A DNA stretch of 64,000 nucleotides from Filimonas lacunae. GTDB lineage: Bacteria; Bacteroidota; Bacteroidia; Chitinophagales; Chitinophagaceae. Below the pieces are notes generated by a model. It was not told the DNA's origin, made no database searches, and worked only from the letters and a program-made list of their open reading frames with translations. Positions 36,990 through 46,614 of this stretch are shown piece after piece. The stretch spans positions 7,320,823 to 7,384,822 of the forward strand of contig NZ_AP017422.1 of NCBI RefSeq assembly GCF_002355595.1, in the 5' to 3' direction. The position numbers were made by a program, and so were the translations under genes. Every line of letters starts with the position of its first letter. The stretch's first letter is position 1.

Positions 36990-38354
36990 TTATTGTAATT
37001 GGCCGGTGGCTTTTAAATAATCTATACGGGCTATGATAGCATCGTACAGGGAAGAGATATAGTTGCTTTGTGCAATGCGCAGTTCGGTTTGCGTATTGGT
37101 AAGATCGGTGCTGGAAGCCAGCCCGGACTCATACTTCTTGCGTGTTTGGGTATATACGCTTTCTGCGAGCGCCATGTTCTTCTTCTGGTTATCAATAGTA
37201 AGAATGGATGTTCTGAAGTCGTTCCTGGCTTTGAATACATCCTGGTCTATGCTAAGTTTAAGCGATTCGGTCTGGTTCTGGCTTTGTTGTAATTGCAACC
37301 TGGCTTTTGCTATATTGGCGCTTTTGCTGAATCCATTGAAGATGGGAACGTTCAGACTCAAACCAATGTAGGAGCTGGCATACCAGGGCTCATTGCTAAA
37401 CATGTCAAACTTGTTACGAAAGGCATTTTCGCTGTAGTTGGCATTGAAGCTAAGTGTAGGTAAATAGCCCATGCGCAGGCTTTTGATGTTGTATTCATAC
37501 AGGCTTTGTGTTAACTGTAAAGCCTGGAAGTCTTTTCTGTCACTATATTTATAAATGCCGGCATCCAGTGCGCCTGCTTTTATTTCCTCGTCGGTGATTA
37601 CATCGGTAAGTGCGAGTGAGTCAGTAGGGGGCATGCCTATTAATACTTTCAGACCTAAATAGCCATTAGTGATGGTATTCTCTGTTTTTATTTTTTCAGT
37701 TTGCAGGTTAGACAACTGTACCGATGCCCTGTCTACATCCAGCTTCTCTGCAAAGCCGTTTTCGTTCATCAGCTTTGTATCGTGTACCAGTTTTTCCAGC
37801 TTTTCAATATTGGCATTTATTTGTTCCATCTGGGTTTTGCTCACCACCAGTTGGTAATACACCTTGTAAATATTGGCGCGGATATTCTCTTCTGTTATTT
37901 CAGCGTTTTTGGTAGACAAATCAATGGAGGTTTTGCGGGCCTGGAGACCAACAAACACTTGTCCATCGAACAATACCTGCTGTAAGGTGATGCTGCCGGA
38001 AGCGGTATACTTGGTAGAAAAAGAAAAAGGTATAAGGGTACCGGGAGGTGCGCCGGTGCCGGGGAAATTATCACTGGAAGCAACTGTTACAGGAAGTTTC
38101 AGATAGTCCGTGAAATTGCCTGAACCGTTAATGCGGGGCAAGGCCTGTGCAGTGGTTACCCGGTTACTTTCTTTTTGAACCTGAATATCCAGCAGTGCAT
38201 TTTTCACTTGCACATTGTGACTTTTGGCATAGTCAATCGTTTGCCGCACACTCATCTGGTGTACTTCGGGAGACGGAGGGGGCTGTGTTTGCGCCAGCAC
38301 TCCTGTGCATAACAGGCTGCTGAGTAACACCATGCCGTTCCTTGCTGTAATCAT
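36990..38354 (-). CDS. TolC-family outer-membrane efflux protein
   Basis: From the ATG at 38354 the product has 454 residues, with a signal peptide ending near VLAQ and two copies of the long-helix/beta-strand TolC repeat (for example QTIDYAKSHNVQVKNALLDI, and the C-terminal TRKKYESGLASSTDLTNTQTEL). It forms the exit duct of the pump. The longer frame from 38378 would overlap the TetR gene; an AAAGGAT ribosome-binding site stands before 38354 and decides the start. Confidence 0.92.
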   Translation of the reverse strand: MITARNGMVLLSSLLCTGVLAQTQPPPSPEVHQMSVRQTIDYAKSHNVQVKNALLDIQVQKESNRVTTAQALPRINGSGNFTDYLKLPVTVASSDNFPGTGAPPGTLIPFSFSTKYTASGSITLQQVLFDGQVFVGLQARKTSIDLSTKNAEITEENIRANIYKVYYQLVVSKTQMEQINANIEKLEKLVHDTKLMNENGFAEKLDVDRASVQLSNLQTEKIKTENTITNGYLGLKVLIGMPPTDSLALTDVITDEEIKAGALDAGIYKYSDRKDFQALQLTQSLYEYNIKSLRMGYLPTLSFNANYSENAFRNKFDMFSNEPWYASSYIGLSLNVPIFNGFSKSANIAKARLQLQQSQNQTESLKLSIDQDVFKARNDFRTSILTIDNQKKNMALAESVYTQTRKKYESGLASSTDLTNTQTELRIAQSNYISSLYDAIIARIDYLKATGQLQ

Positions 38355-38358
38355 AATA

Positions 38359-38979
38359 TTATCCTTTTTTGCTTTCACGTTGTTGGTTATATTTTTGAAT
38401 AAGCTTAACCCCTTTAGGGCTGGCTAAGCCATAAGCATAAAGCAATAGCAATTGAATTTCCACTTCCAGCACATTAAACTTGTTGTGCGGGAATGTGTTG
38501 GCATCCAGCGATAACATGGCGGTGCCTATTCTAAACCTGCTTACTATTTCTATATCCACATCTGCCCGGTATACTTCTTCTTTTATTCCCCGCACTACAT
38601 TATCCCTCACGTACTGGTACATGTAGTTGTTTTTAAAATCGAGATATCTCTTAAAGGTTTGCGGGTGATATTTTTCCAGGTCGTACAGTACGAAAGGGTT
38701 CATGGTTTTAAGAAACTCCTGCATCATGTCCATCGCCAGAAACAGCTCGTGTATGGCATTATCGGCCCGTTCTTTATCGGTCAGGCAATCGGTGCTACAC
38801 TTACTGAACAATTGGTCAAACACAGAATAAACCAGTTCATCTTTATCGGTAAAAGACTGGTAAATAGTTTTTTTAGACATGCCCAGCTGACTGGCGATTT
38901 CGTCCATAGTAATACTGCGAACGCCAAAACGTAGAAATAGCTCCTCTGCTTTCTCGCTGATCCTTTCCTTTATTTCCAT
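38359..38979 (-). CDS. TetR/AcrR-family repressor
   Basis: A 206-residue protein with the N-terminal TetR helix-turn-helix (AEELFLRFGVRSITMDEIAS, QLGMSKKTIYQSFTDKDELV, residues about 11-55) and an all-helical ligand domain. It is the first gene of the efflux operon and its stop codon is 4 bp from the TolC start, so it probably represses its own operon until a pump substrate binds. Confidence 0.93.
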   Translation of the reverse strand: MEIKERISEKAEELFLRFGVRSITMDEIASQLGMSKKTIYQSFTDKDELVYSVFDQLFSKCSTDCLTDKERADNAIHELFLAMDMMQEFLKTMNPFVLYDLEKYHPQTFKRYLDFKNNYMYQYVRDNVVRGIKEEVYRADVDIEIVSRFRIGTAMLSLDANTFPHNKFNVLEVEIQLLLLYAYGLASPKGVKLIQKYNQQRESKKG

Positions 38980-39141
38980 AGTATTGTTTTAGGCAAAAAA
39001 CAGGCAACAGGTTGCTGCTGTGCTGTTTTCCTGAATTAAAACTATGGAAACTTTTTTGTGGCTGTAAGTTTCCGTGTTGTTTTTAAGGTTGAATGGCGAT
39101 ATAGAGGGATGAGTGTGTACTTTTACGTCAAATTATCACGG

Positions 39142-39783
39142 ATGTCAATGGGGTTCAAACGGATACTGGTTATTTTTCGCTGGCGCAGGTTTTTGCAGCT
39201 GTTTTTACAGGGGCTGGTGGTGCTGGCACCTATTGTTATTACCGTGTATGCAGTTGTAACACTGTTCAACACTATTGATAATATACTGCCCAATATTATT
39301 CACAGCCTGTTTCCGCATGTGCTGGAGCATAATTCTACCGGTGAACTGGAAAGAACACCGGGGCTGGGGTTTGTGGTGGTAATATTAATTGTGCTGCTGG
39401 TGGGCTGGATTTCCTCTTCTTTTGTAGTCACCCGCCTGGTACATATATTAGATAAGGTGCTGGAAAAAACACCGGGCGTACGCTTTATTTATACTTCGGT
39501 AAAGGATTTTATGGAAGCTTTTGCCGGCAATAAAAAGAAGTTTGACCAGCCGGTGCTGGTAAATGTAGATGGTCCGGACATTTGGCGGGTGGGGTTTTTA
39601 ACCCAGGAAAGCGCGGCGCATTTTGAACTGGAAGATTATGTGGTGGTATATGTGCCGCATTCTTACGCTATTTCCGGCATCACCTACCTGGTACCCCGTT
39701 ATAAAGTAAAGCCGATTAAAAATACTGGCGCCTCCGATGCGATGAAATTTGTAGTGTCGGGCGGGGTAACTCATGTGGATTAA
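39142..39783 (+). CDS. DUF502-family membrane protein
   Basis: About 213 residues from ATG 39142, with two transmembrane segments (LQLFLQGLVVLAPIVITVYA; VVVILIVLLVGWISS) and the family sequence TPGVRFIYTSVKDFMEAFAG and VYVPHSYAISGITYLVPR. DUF502 proteins are broadly conserved inner-membrane proteins of unknown function. The frame is open from 39058 but the upstream part has no family likeness; 39148 is an alternative start. Confidence 0.88.
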   Translation: MSMGFKRILVIFRWRRFLQLFLQGLVVLAPIVITVYAVVTLFNTIDNILPNIIHSLFPHVLEHNSTGELERTPGLGFVVVILIVLLVGWISSSFVVTRLVHILDKVLEKTPGVRFIYTSVKDFMEAFAGNKKKFDQPVLVNVDGPDIWRVGFLTQESAAHFELEDYVVVYVPHSYAISGITYLVPRYKVKPIKNTGASDAMKFVVSGGVTHVD

Positions 39784-39848
39784 TCGCAGGTGCTATACTA
39801 ACAAGCCTTTGTTTCAAATCACTTACTTTGCAGCTCTAATTTGATGAA

Positions 39849-40919
39849 ATGAAAATGCATAATTTCAATTCAGGGCCTTCGATTTTGCCACAGGAAGTAC
39901 TCGCCGAAGCCGCAAATGCCATTCACAACTTTAATAACACCGGTTTGTCTATCCTGGAAATAGGCCACCGTACCAGTTATTTTGAAGCTGTTTTACACGA
40001 AGCGCAGCAACATGTAAAATCGCTGATGGGGTTGGGAAATGACTATGAAGTGCTGTATTTGCACGGCGGAGCTACCACGCAATTTATGCAGGTGCCCATG
40101 AATTTACTGGACGCGAATGCAACTGCTGCTTATTGTGACAACGGTATCTGGGGTAACAAAGCTATTAAGGAAGCCAAACTGTTTGGCAATGTAGCCGTGG
40201 CTGCTTCTTCGGCCGATAAAAACCATACTTATATTAATAAGCAGCTGAACATTCCTGCCAACAGCGCTTATTTACACTATACTACCAATAACACTGTAGA
40301 AGGTACACAATGGCATCATATTCCCGACACAGAGGTTCCTGTGATTGCGGATATGAGCAGTGATATCTTTTGCCGTCCGATGGACTTTAACCGTTTCTCG
40401 CTTATTTATGCCGGCGCTCAGAAAAATATGGGTGCAGCGGGTGTAACACTTACGGTGATTAAGAAAGATATCTTAGGCAAAATAAGCAGAGCCATCCCTC
40501 CTATTATGGATTACCGCAAGCATATTGAAGCGGATGCGTTGTTAAACACGCCACCGGTATTTGCGGTATATGTGAGCATGCTTACCCTGCGATGGATTGT
40601 GAATAATGGCGGCCTGGTTGCTATGGAGCAAAAAGCGAAAGAGCGGGCAGACCTGTTATATAACGCACTGGATGCACAACCGCTGTTTACGCCTACCGTG
40701 GCCAGAGAAGACCGCAGCCTGATGAATGCCGTATTTGTGTTGCCTACGCCAGAGCTGGAAAAAGAATTCCTGGACCTGTGCAAACAGCAAGGTATGGTAG
40801 GTGTGAAGGGACACCGCAGTGTAGGTGGTTTACGCGTATCGATGTACAACGCATTGCCTTTGAGCAGCGTACAGGCGTTTTGCGACCTGATGACCGATTT
40901 TTCCAACAAACATGCTTAA
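39849..40919 (+). CDS. serC: Phosphoserine aminotransferase
   Basis: A 356-residue class V, PLP-dependent aminotransferase. NFNSGPSILPQEVL near the start, EIGHRTSYF, the GGATTQFM substrate loop, the PLP lysine in AGAQKNMGAAG (Lys192) and GLRVSMYNA at the C-terminus are characteristic of SerC. It converts 3-phosphohydroxypyruvate and glutamate to phosphoserine and 2-oxoglutarate in serine (and pyridoxine) biosynthesis. It is followed 20 bp later by a DUF1015 gene; a serA gene is not present between them. Confidence 0.96.
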   Translation: MKMHNFNSGPSILPQEVLAEAANAIHNFNNTGLSILEIGHRTSYFEAVLHEAQQHVKSLMGLGNDYEVLYLHGGATTQFMQVPMNLLDANATAAYCDNGIWGNKAIKEAKLFGNVAVAASSADKNHTYINKQLNIPANSAYLHYTTNNTVEGTQWHHIPDTEVPVIADMSSDIFCRPMDFNRFSLIYAGAQKNMGAAGVTLTVIKKDILGKISRAIPPIMDYRKHIEADALLNTPPVFAVYVSMLTLRWIVNNGGLVAMEQKAKERADLLYNALDAQPLFTPTVAREDRSLMNAVFVLPTPELEKEFLDLCKQQGMVGVKGHRSVGGLRVSMYNALPLSSVQAFCDLMTDFSNKHA

Positions 40920-40939
40920 CTTAATTACTACTTACAATA

Positions 40940-42172
40940 ATGGCAATTATTAAACCATTTAAGGCTTTACGCCCACAGGCTCAACTGGCTAAACAAATAG
41001 CCAGCAAACCATACGATGTATTGAACAGCCAGGAGGCAAAAGTGGAAACACAGGGTAATCCTAACTCTTTTTTACATATCACTAAAAGTGAAATAGATCT
41101 TCCTGAATCGGTAGATATTCACGACGCGCAGGTGTATGAAAAAGCTAAGGAAAACCTGGAGGCTTTTATTAAAAGAGAATTGCTGTTCAGAGAAGAGAAA
41201 GATTGCTATTATATATACCAGCTGATTATGAATGGCAGAAGCCAGACAGGGCTGGTGTGCGCAAGCAGTGTGGATGATTACGAAAACGACATTATTAAAA
41301 AGCATGAGTTTACCCGCCCCGAAAAAGAGCAGGACCGTATTAACCATATCAAAACTACCGGCGCACAAACAGGTAACGTGTTTTTAGCCTATCGCAACCA
41401 TGCAGGCATTGACGCCCTGGTGGAGAAGTGGAAGGAAACAAAGAACCCGGTATACGATTTTACTGCGGACGATAACATTCAGCATACTATCTGGATTGTA
41501 AACGACGAAAAAGCGGTAGAAGAAATAGCCACCCTATTTGAGAAAGAAGTGCCTTGTACCTACATTGCCGATGGTCACCACCGTGCTGCTTCTGCCGCTA
41601 AGGTGCGTAAAGCAATTGGCAGCGGTGCCAAAGAGGGAGCCAACTATTTCCTTACTACGTTGTTTCCTTCTAACCAGTTGTATATTATGGATTACAACCG
41701 GTTAGCAAAGGATTTGAATGGTTTGTCGAAGGCGGATTTTCTGAAACGTTTAGAAGACAAATTTGTGTTAACACCTGCATCGGGTGCTGTGCATCCTGCA
41801 CAATTACATGAATTTGGCATGTATTTAGACGGTACCTGGTACAAATTGACTTCGAAACCAGCTACTTACACCGAAGATCCGATTGGAATACTGGACGTAA
41901 GTGTGTTACAAAATAATATATTGTCTGAGTTGCTTGGGATTAACGACCCGCGTACAGATAAGCGCATTGATTTTGTAGGAGGTATCAGGGGACTGGGCGA
42001 ACTGGAAAAAAGAGTGAACAGTGGTGAATGGGCTGTTGCCTTTAGTTTATACCCGGTAAGCATTGACCAGTTGTTTGCCATTGCCGACAGTGGTAACGTA
42101 ATGCCACCCAAAAGCACCTGGTTTGAGCCGAAGTTGAGAGATGGTTTATTAACGCATCTGATTTACGAATAG
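40940..42172 (+). CDS. DUF1015-family protein
   Basis: A 410-residue cytoplasmic protein with IIKPFKALRPQAQLAKQIAS, the PYDVLN motif, YIADGHHRAASAAKV (a ParB-like DGHHR motif) and ending GVMPPKSTWFEP-like sequence. DUF1015 members are common near serine-biosynthesis genes in Bacteroidota. Their activity has been linked to serine/phosphoserine metabolism, but this is not certain to me. It is probably in an operon with serC and the TPR gene. Confidence 0.9.
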   Translation: MAIIKPFKALRPQAQLAKQIASKPYDVLNSQEAKVETQGNPNSFLHITKSEIDLPESVDIHDAQVYEKAKENLEAFIKRELLFREEKDCYYIYQLIMNGRSQTGLVCASSVDDYENDIIKKHEFTRPEKEQDRINHIKTTGAQTGNVFLAYRNHAGIDALVEKWKETKNPVYDFTADDNIQHTIWIVNDEKAVEEIATLFEKEVPCTYIADGHHRAASAAKVRKAIGSGAKEGANYFLTTLFPSNQLYIMDYNRLAKDLNGLSKADFLKRLEDKFVLTPASGAVHPAQLHEFGMYLDGTWYKLTSKPATYTEDPIGILDVSVLQNNILSELLGINDPRTDKRIDFVGGIRGLGELEKRVNSGEWAVAFSLYPVSIDQLFAIADSGNVMPPKSTWFEPKLRDGLLTHLIYE

Positions 42173-42176
42173 AACT

Positions 42177-43193
42177 ATGAATATGATAAAACGAGTGCTG
42201 GTATTATTGGCATGTGCAGGCGTCGGCTTTATAGCCAGGGCGCAGGATGGTGACGGTAGTTTGCATGAAAAAGGAAAAGCCTTTTTAAAGAAAGGGGATT
42301 ACGAAAATGCCATTATGGTATTGAACCGTGCTGCCGACCAGGAACCACGCAATGTGAACATTCGCAAAGATCTTGCCTTTGCTTACTATTTGCAGAAAGA
42401 CTATTCACATGCCATAGAAGTAGGGAAAAAGCTGGTAGATGCTTATCCTGACGAAACCGGTTACCAGACCCTGGGTTTAAGTTACAAGGCCATTGCGGAA
42501 TATACTGAATGCGAAAAGCTGTATAAGAAGGGATTGAAAAAGTATCCTAAAAGCGGTGTGCTGTATAACGAGTGGGGCGAACTATACGCCATGCAACACA
42601 AGCTGGAACAGGCTATTGTGTATTGGGAAAAAGGTATTGAAGCAGACCCCAACATCAGCACCAATTATTATAACGCGGCCAGGTATTACGACGAAAAAGA
42701 CAACCTGTTATGGGCGGTAATTTACGGCGAAATTTTCCTGAACATTGAAAGCCTGAGCCAGCGCACGGTGATTATGAAAAATATTGTAAAGGATGACTAT
42801 AAGATATTGTTTCTGAAGCCTACGCTGCTCAATGCTTATATAACTAAAGGCACGCCTTTTACCAAGGCCATTGCCGAAACCTTTAGCAAGTTTACAGAGG
42901 TTACTTCGGATGGTATCACTACTGAATCGTTAACCAACTTACGTTCTAAGTTTATACTGGAGTGGTTTAAACAATATGCTACACAGTATCCTTACCGTTT
43001 GTTCGATCATCAGCGTCAGCTGCTGCAGGAAGGTATATTTGGCGCTTATAACAACTGGTTGTTTACCGCTGCTTCCAGCCCCGATGCCTACCAGGCATGG
43101 ATGAAAGCTCATGAAGAAGAGAGCAATAACTTTGCGAAGCTGCAACAAAGCAGGGTGTTTAAAGTTCCGGAAGGACAGTATTACGCGCATTAG
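42177..43193 (+). CDS. Exported tetratricopeptide-repeat protein
   Basis: A 338-residue protein with a signal peptide (ending near IARAQ), then about four TPR-type helix pairs (residues 28-190; for example GDYENAIMVLNRAADQEPRN and YNAARYYDEKDNLLWAVIYG). The C-terminal half lacks repeats and is unrecognised. TPR proteins act as protein-binding scaffolds; the partner is unknown. The start lies 4 bp after the DUF1015 stop, so the genes are coupled. Confidence 0.85.
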   Translation: MNMIKRVLVLLACAGVGFIARAQDGDGSLHEKGKAFLKKGDYENAIMVLNRAADQEPRNVNIRKDLAFAYYLQKDYSHAIEVGKKLVDAYPDETGYQTLGLSYKAIAEYTECEKLYKKGLKKYPKSGVLYNEWGELYAMQHKLEQAIVYWEKGIEADPNISTNYYNAARYYDEKDNLLWAVIYGEIFLNIESLSQRTVIMKNIVKDDYKILFLKPTLLNAYITKGTPFTKAIAETFSKFTEVTSDGITTESLTNLRSKFILEWFKQYATQYPYRLFDHQRQLLQEGIFGAYNNWLFTAASSPDAYQAWMKAHEEESNNFAKLQQSRVFKVPEGQYYAH

Positions 43194-43217
43194 TAAACAA
43201 TGTGTTAAGGATAAAGG

Positions 43218-43250
43218 AAAAGTTCCTGCTGTAGTGGCAGGAACTTTTTT
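43218..43250 (+). terminator. Rho-independent terminator
   Basis: A 12-bp perfect stem (43218-43229 with 43237-43248), a 7-nt loop and a T run, closing the serC-DUF1015-TPR operon. Confidence 0.9.
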
Positions 43251-43290
43251 ATTTCCCGTATAATAACTATCTTAAATGGGTAATTGCATA

Positions 43291-43298
43291 TACATTTG
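43291..43298 (+). promoter_or_regulatory. Candidate -7 promoter element (TACATTTG)
   Basis: An exact TANNTTTG match, 11 bp before the acyl-CoA ligase ATG; the leader would be very short. No matching -33 element was found. Confidence 0.35.
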
Positions 43299-43309
43299 AT
43301 TCTTGCAGT

Positions 43310-45100
43310 ATGAAGGAATGTAAACGACTTTTTGACGCAGTAACGTACCAGTTACAAAAGTTTCCCAAACCGGATATGTTGGCCAGCAAAGTAAATGGCC
43401 AATGGAAAACTTATAGCACAGGAGATGTGGCAGGAATTGTGAATCGCTTTAGCGCCGGGTTGTTGAAACTGGGTGTAAGCGGTAATCAGTTTGACGAGGA
43501 TAGTGCAGATAAAATTGCTATTATCAGTAATAACCGACCGGAATGGGTATTTACCGATCTGGCCGTGCAGCAGACCGGGGCTATCCTGGTGCCTTTATAT
43601 CCTACCACCAACGCGCACGAAATAGAGTTTATTTTAAACGATGCCGCGGTTAAACACATTTTCATCAGCAGCAGAGAGTTATACGATAAGGTGAAGGATA
43701 TCTTACCATTGATATCTACTCTTAAAAACATATATACGTTCGATAAGGTAGAAGGTGTGGCACATTGGGCAGATTTGCTGGTGCCGGCCGGGGATGCTTC
43801 TTTACATGATGTGGAGGGTGTGAAAGCGCGCATTCCGGATAGTCATGTAGCTACCATCATTTACACGTCTGGAACAACAGGTACACCTAAGGGCGTAATG
43901 CTTACCCATCAGAACATTGTAAGTAATGCGTACTTAAGTAAAATCAGTTTTCCTTTTGAAGATGCGCCGGACCATAAGGTGTTGAGCTTTTTGCCATTGA
44001 ATCACATCTTTGAAAAATGTGTTACCTACATTTACCTGTATAGCGGCATTGGTATTTATTATGCTGAAAGCATGGATACCATTGGCGACAACCTGAAAGA
44101 AGTGAAGCCGAACGGCTTTACCACGGTGCCCCGTTTGCTGGAAAAGGTATTTGAAAAAATTATGAACACAGGTAGCCAGCTTACCGGTATTAAACGTAAA
44201 CTGTTTTACTGGTCGGTAGGTTTGGCCGAGAAATATGATAACCGGGTAAGTGGCGGTGCATGGTACAACCTGCAACTGACCATTGCCAATAAACTGGTGT
44301 TTAGCAAGTGGCGCGAAGCATTGGGGGGCAATATCTCTTTTATTGTAACCGGTGGTGCGGCCTGCCAGGCAAAGCTGCTGCGCATTTTTAGTGCGGCGGG
44401 TGTGCCGGTATATGAAGGGTACGGGCCTACGGAAAACAGCCCGGTGATATGCGTGAACAGGCGCGATAACAAATGGAAGAAATTTGGCACTGTGGGCCCG
44501 CCAATCGATGGCCTGGAAGTGAAACTGGCCGAAGACGGTGAGATATGTGTGAAAGGCCCTAGTGTAATGAAAGGATATTATAAAAGGCCCGACCTTACTG
44601 CAGAAGCGGTGACAGACGGCTGGTTACATACAGGTGATATAGGTGTGTGGGATGAAGGCATGTTGAAGATCACCGACCGCAAGAAAGAGCTGTTTAAAAC
44701 CAGTGGTGGTAAGTACGTGGCGCCACAGCCCATTGAAAACAAGATGAAAGAGAATGCTTTCATTGAACAGGTGCTGGTGGTGGGGCCGGAAAGAAAATTT
44801 GTAGGCGCACTGATTGTGCCTTCGTTCAGTACGTTGGAAAAATGGATGAAGCGAAACAATATTCCGTTCAACAACCATGAAGATGTGGTGAAGAACGAGA
44901 AGGTGATAGAAAAGTATAAAGAAATAGTAGAAAGCCTGAATGAAAACTTCAACCACGTAGAGCAGGTCAAGAAATTTGAACTGCTGCCACGCGAATGGAG
45001 TATTGAATCAGGTGAAATGACTCCTAAATTAAGCCTGAAAAGGAAAGTGATTATGGAGAAATATAAAGATGCTATTGAGCATATTTATGAGGGCGGTTAG
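43310..45100 (+). CDS. Long-chain fatty-acid--CoA ligase (AMP-forming)
   Basis: A 596-residue ANL-superfamily enzyme. Motifs: the P-loop TIIYTSGTTGTPKGVMLTH, YEGYGPTENSPVI, DGWLHTGDIG and ITDRKKELFKTSGGKYVAP with the adenylation-domain hinge. The length and the FLPLNHIFEKCVTYIYLYSG segment match bacterial long-chain acyl-CoA synthetases (FadD/ACSL type). It activates fatty acids to acyl-CoA for degradation or lipid synthesis. Its end overlaps the convergent dehydrogenase gene by 4 bp. Confidence 0.95.
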   Translation: MKECKRLFDAVTYQLQKFPKPDMLASKVNGQWKTYSTGDVAGIVNRFSAGLLKLGVSGNQFDEDSADKIAIISNNRPEWVFTDLAVQQTGAILVPLYPTTNAHEIEFILNDAAVKHIFISSRELYDKVKDILPLISTLKNIYTFDKVEGVAHWADLLVPAGDASLHDVEGVKARIPDSHVATIIYTSGTTGTPKGVMLTHQNIVSNAYLSKISFPFEDAPDHKVLSFLPLNHIFEKCVTYIYLYSGIGIYYAESMDTIGDNLKEVKPNGFTTVPRLLEKVFEKIMNTGSQLTGIKRKLFYWSVGLAEKYDNRVSGGAWYNLQLTIANKLVFSKWREALGGNISFIVTGGAACQAKLLRIFSAAGVPVYEGYGPTENSPVICVNRRDNKWKKFGTVGPPIDGLEVKLAEDGEICVKGPSVMKGYYKRPDLTAEAVTDGWLHTGDIGVWDEGMLKITDRKKELFKTSGGKYVAPQPIENKMKENAFIEQVLVVGPERKFVGALIVPSFSTLEKWMKRNNIPFNNHEDVVKNEKVIEKYKEIVESLNENFNHVEQVKKFELLPREWSIESGEMTPKLSLKRKVIMEKYKDAIEHIYEGG

Positions 45101-46548
45101 TGAATGCCGCCTAAACAAAGGTATTTGGTAATAAGGTAGTCTTCTATACCATAGAAACTACCTTCTTTTCCATATCCGCTTTGTTTAATACCACCAAACG
45201 GTACTTCTGCAAAAGAGATAATTCCTTCATTTATTCCAATAATGCCATACTGCAACTGCTCCGCAATACGCCATACCTGTTGCACATCTTTTGAAAAGAA
45301 ATAAGCGGCTAATCCATATTCGGTATTATTGGCTAAGGCAATAGCTTCTTCCACGGTTTCAAACACATATACAGCACTTACAGGGCCAAAGATTTCTTCC
45401 CTGCTTAACTCCATTTCGGGTGTGCAGTGGGTGATAATAGTAGGCTCGAAAAACAGCGGGCCTGCACTATGTACCTTACCGCCACAGAGCAGCTCTGCTC
45501 CTTTGTCAAACGCATCTTTTAACAGCTTCTGTATTTTGTCGATGGCGTCCTGGTTAATCAGTGGGCCTATGGTTACGCCATCAGTAGTGCCGTTGCCTAC
45601 TTGCATAGCCATAACGGCTTCCTGGTAGGCTTTCATAAAGGCAGGGTAAATGTCTTTTTGCACCAGCACACGATTGGCGCATACACAGGTTTGCCCGGCA
45701 TTGCGGTATTTGCTGGCCAGTGTGCCTTTTACGGCCTGCTGCAGATCGGCATCGTTAAACACAATAGCGGGGGCATTGCCGCCCAGTTCCAGTGATAACT
45801 TTTTAAGGGTAGAAGAGGACTGCTGCATCAGTATGCGGCCTACCTCGGTAGAGCCTGTAAAAGAGATTTTATGTACAGCCGGGTGTGTGGTTAACAGCTT
45901 GCCTGTTTCCGCAGCTTGTAAAGTGGTGATCACATTTAATACGCCGGCAGGTAGTCCTGCTTCTTTAGCCAGCTGGGCTAAAGCCAGGGCGCATAAAGGT
46001 GTGTCTTCTGCGGGCTTTAGTACTACCGTACAGCCAGCTGCCAGGGCTGGCGCTATTTTGCGGGTGATCATAGCTATGGGGAAGTTCCAGGGGGTAATGG
46101 CAGCTACAACACCAATGGGCTGTTTGATGGTAAAGAAACGCCTGTCGGCTACCGGGGCGGGTATCACCTGTCCGTAAGTGCGGCGGCACTCTTCGGCAAA
46201 CCATTCAATAAAAGACGCACCGTACTGTACTTCTCCTTTGGCTTCTGTAAGTGGCTTGCCTTGTTCGGTAGTAAGTAATAAAGCCAGATCATTGCTGTGT
46301 TGTATAATTAGCTGGTACCACTTTTTAAGAATGTCGCTTCGTTCCTTGGCGGGTTTATTGCTCCAGGCTGGAAAAGCGGCATCAGCGGCTTGTATGGCCT
46401 GTTCCGTTTCGGCAACGCCTGCGTTATATACGTTGGTGATAACCTCGCCGTTGGCGGGATTGTATACGGGAAAGGTAGCCGCGCCTGTTTGCCAGTTGTT
46501 ATTGATAAAAATACCTTGTTGCAGTAAAGCCGGATATGTGAGTTGCAT
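45097..46548 (-). CDS. gabD: NAD(P)-dependent succinate-semialdehyde dehydrogenase
   Basis: A 483-residue aldehyde dehydrogenase with the catalytic Cys288 in NAGQTCVCANR, general-base Glu254 in LSLELGGNAP and the cofactor loop FTGSTEVGRIL. The TPWNFPIAMITRKIAPALAAG region and the length fit the GabD/SSADH subfamily, which oxidises succinate semialdehyde to succinate in 4-aminobutyrate degradation. No GABA transaminase gene is nearby, so the precise substrate is less certain than the family. Confidence 0.92.
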   Translation of the reverse strand: MQLTYPALLQQGIFINNNWQTGAATFPVYNPANGEVITNVYNAGVAETEQAIQAADAAFPAWSNKPAKERSDILKKWYQLIIQHSNDLALLLTTEQGKPLTEAKGEVQYGASFIEWFAEECRRTYGQVIPAPVADRRFFTIKQPIGVVAAITPWNFPIAMITRKIAPALAAGCTVVLKPAEDTPLCALALAQLAKEAGLPAGVLNVITTLQAAETGKLLTTHPAVHKISFTGSTEVGRILMQQSSSTLKKLSLELGGNAPAIVFNDADLQQAVKGTLASKYRNAGQTCVCANRVLVQKDIYPAFMKAYQEAVMAMQVGNGTTDGVTIGPLINQDAIDKIQKLLKDAFDKGAELLCGGKVHSAGPLFFEPTIITHCTPEMELSREEIFGPVSAVYVFETVEEAIALANNTEYGLAAYFFSKDVQQVWRIAEQLQYGIIGINEGIISFAEVPFGGIKQSGYGKEGSFYGIEDYLITKYLCLGGIH

Positions 46549-46614
46549 AATAGTATTGTTATAAAAAGCAATACTAACAAAACGATGCCAGAAATGGTTG
46601 TGTTAAAAATGGGC

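Noticed and set aside
45629-46564. Plus-strand frames of 128-175 residues over the dehydrogenase gene
   Set aside because: They are antisense shadows; the minus strand encodes a complete aldehyde dehydrogenase with catalytic residues.
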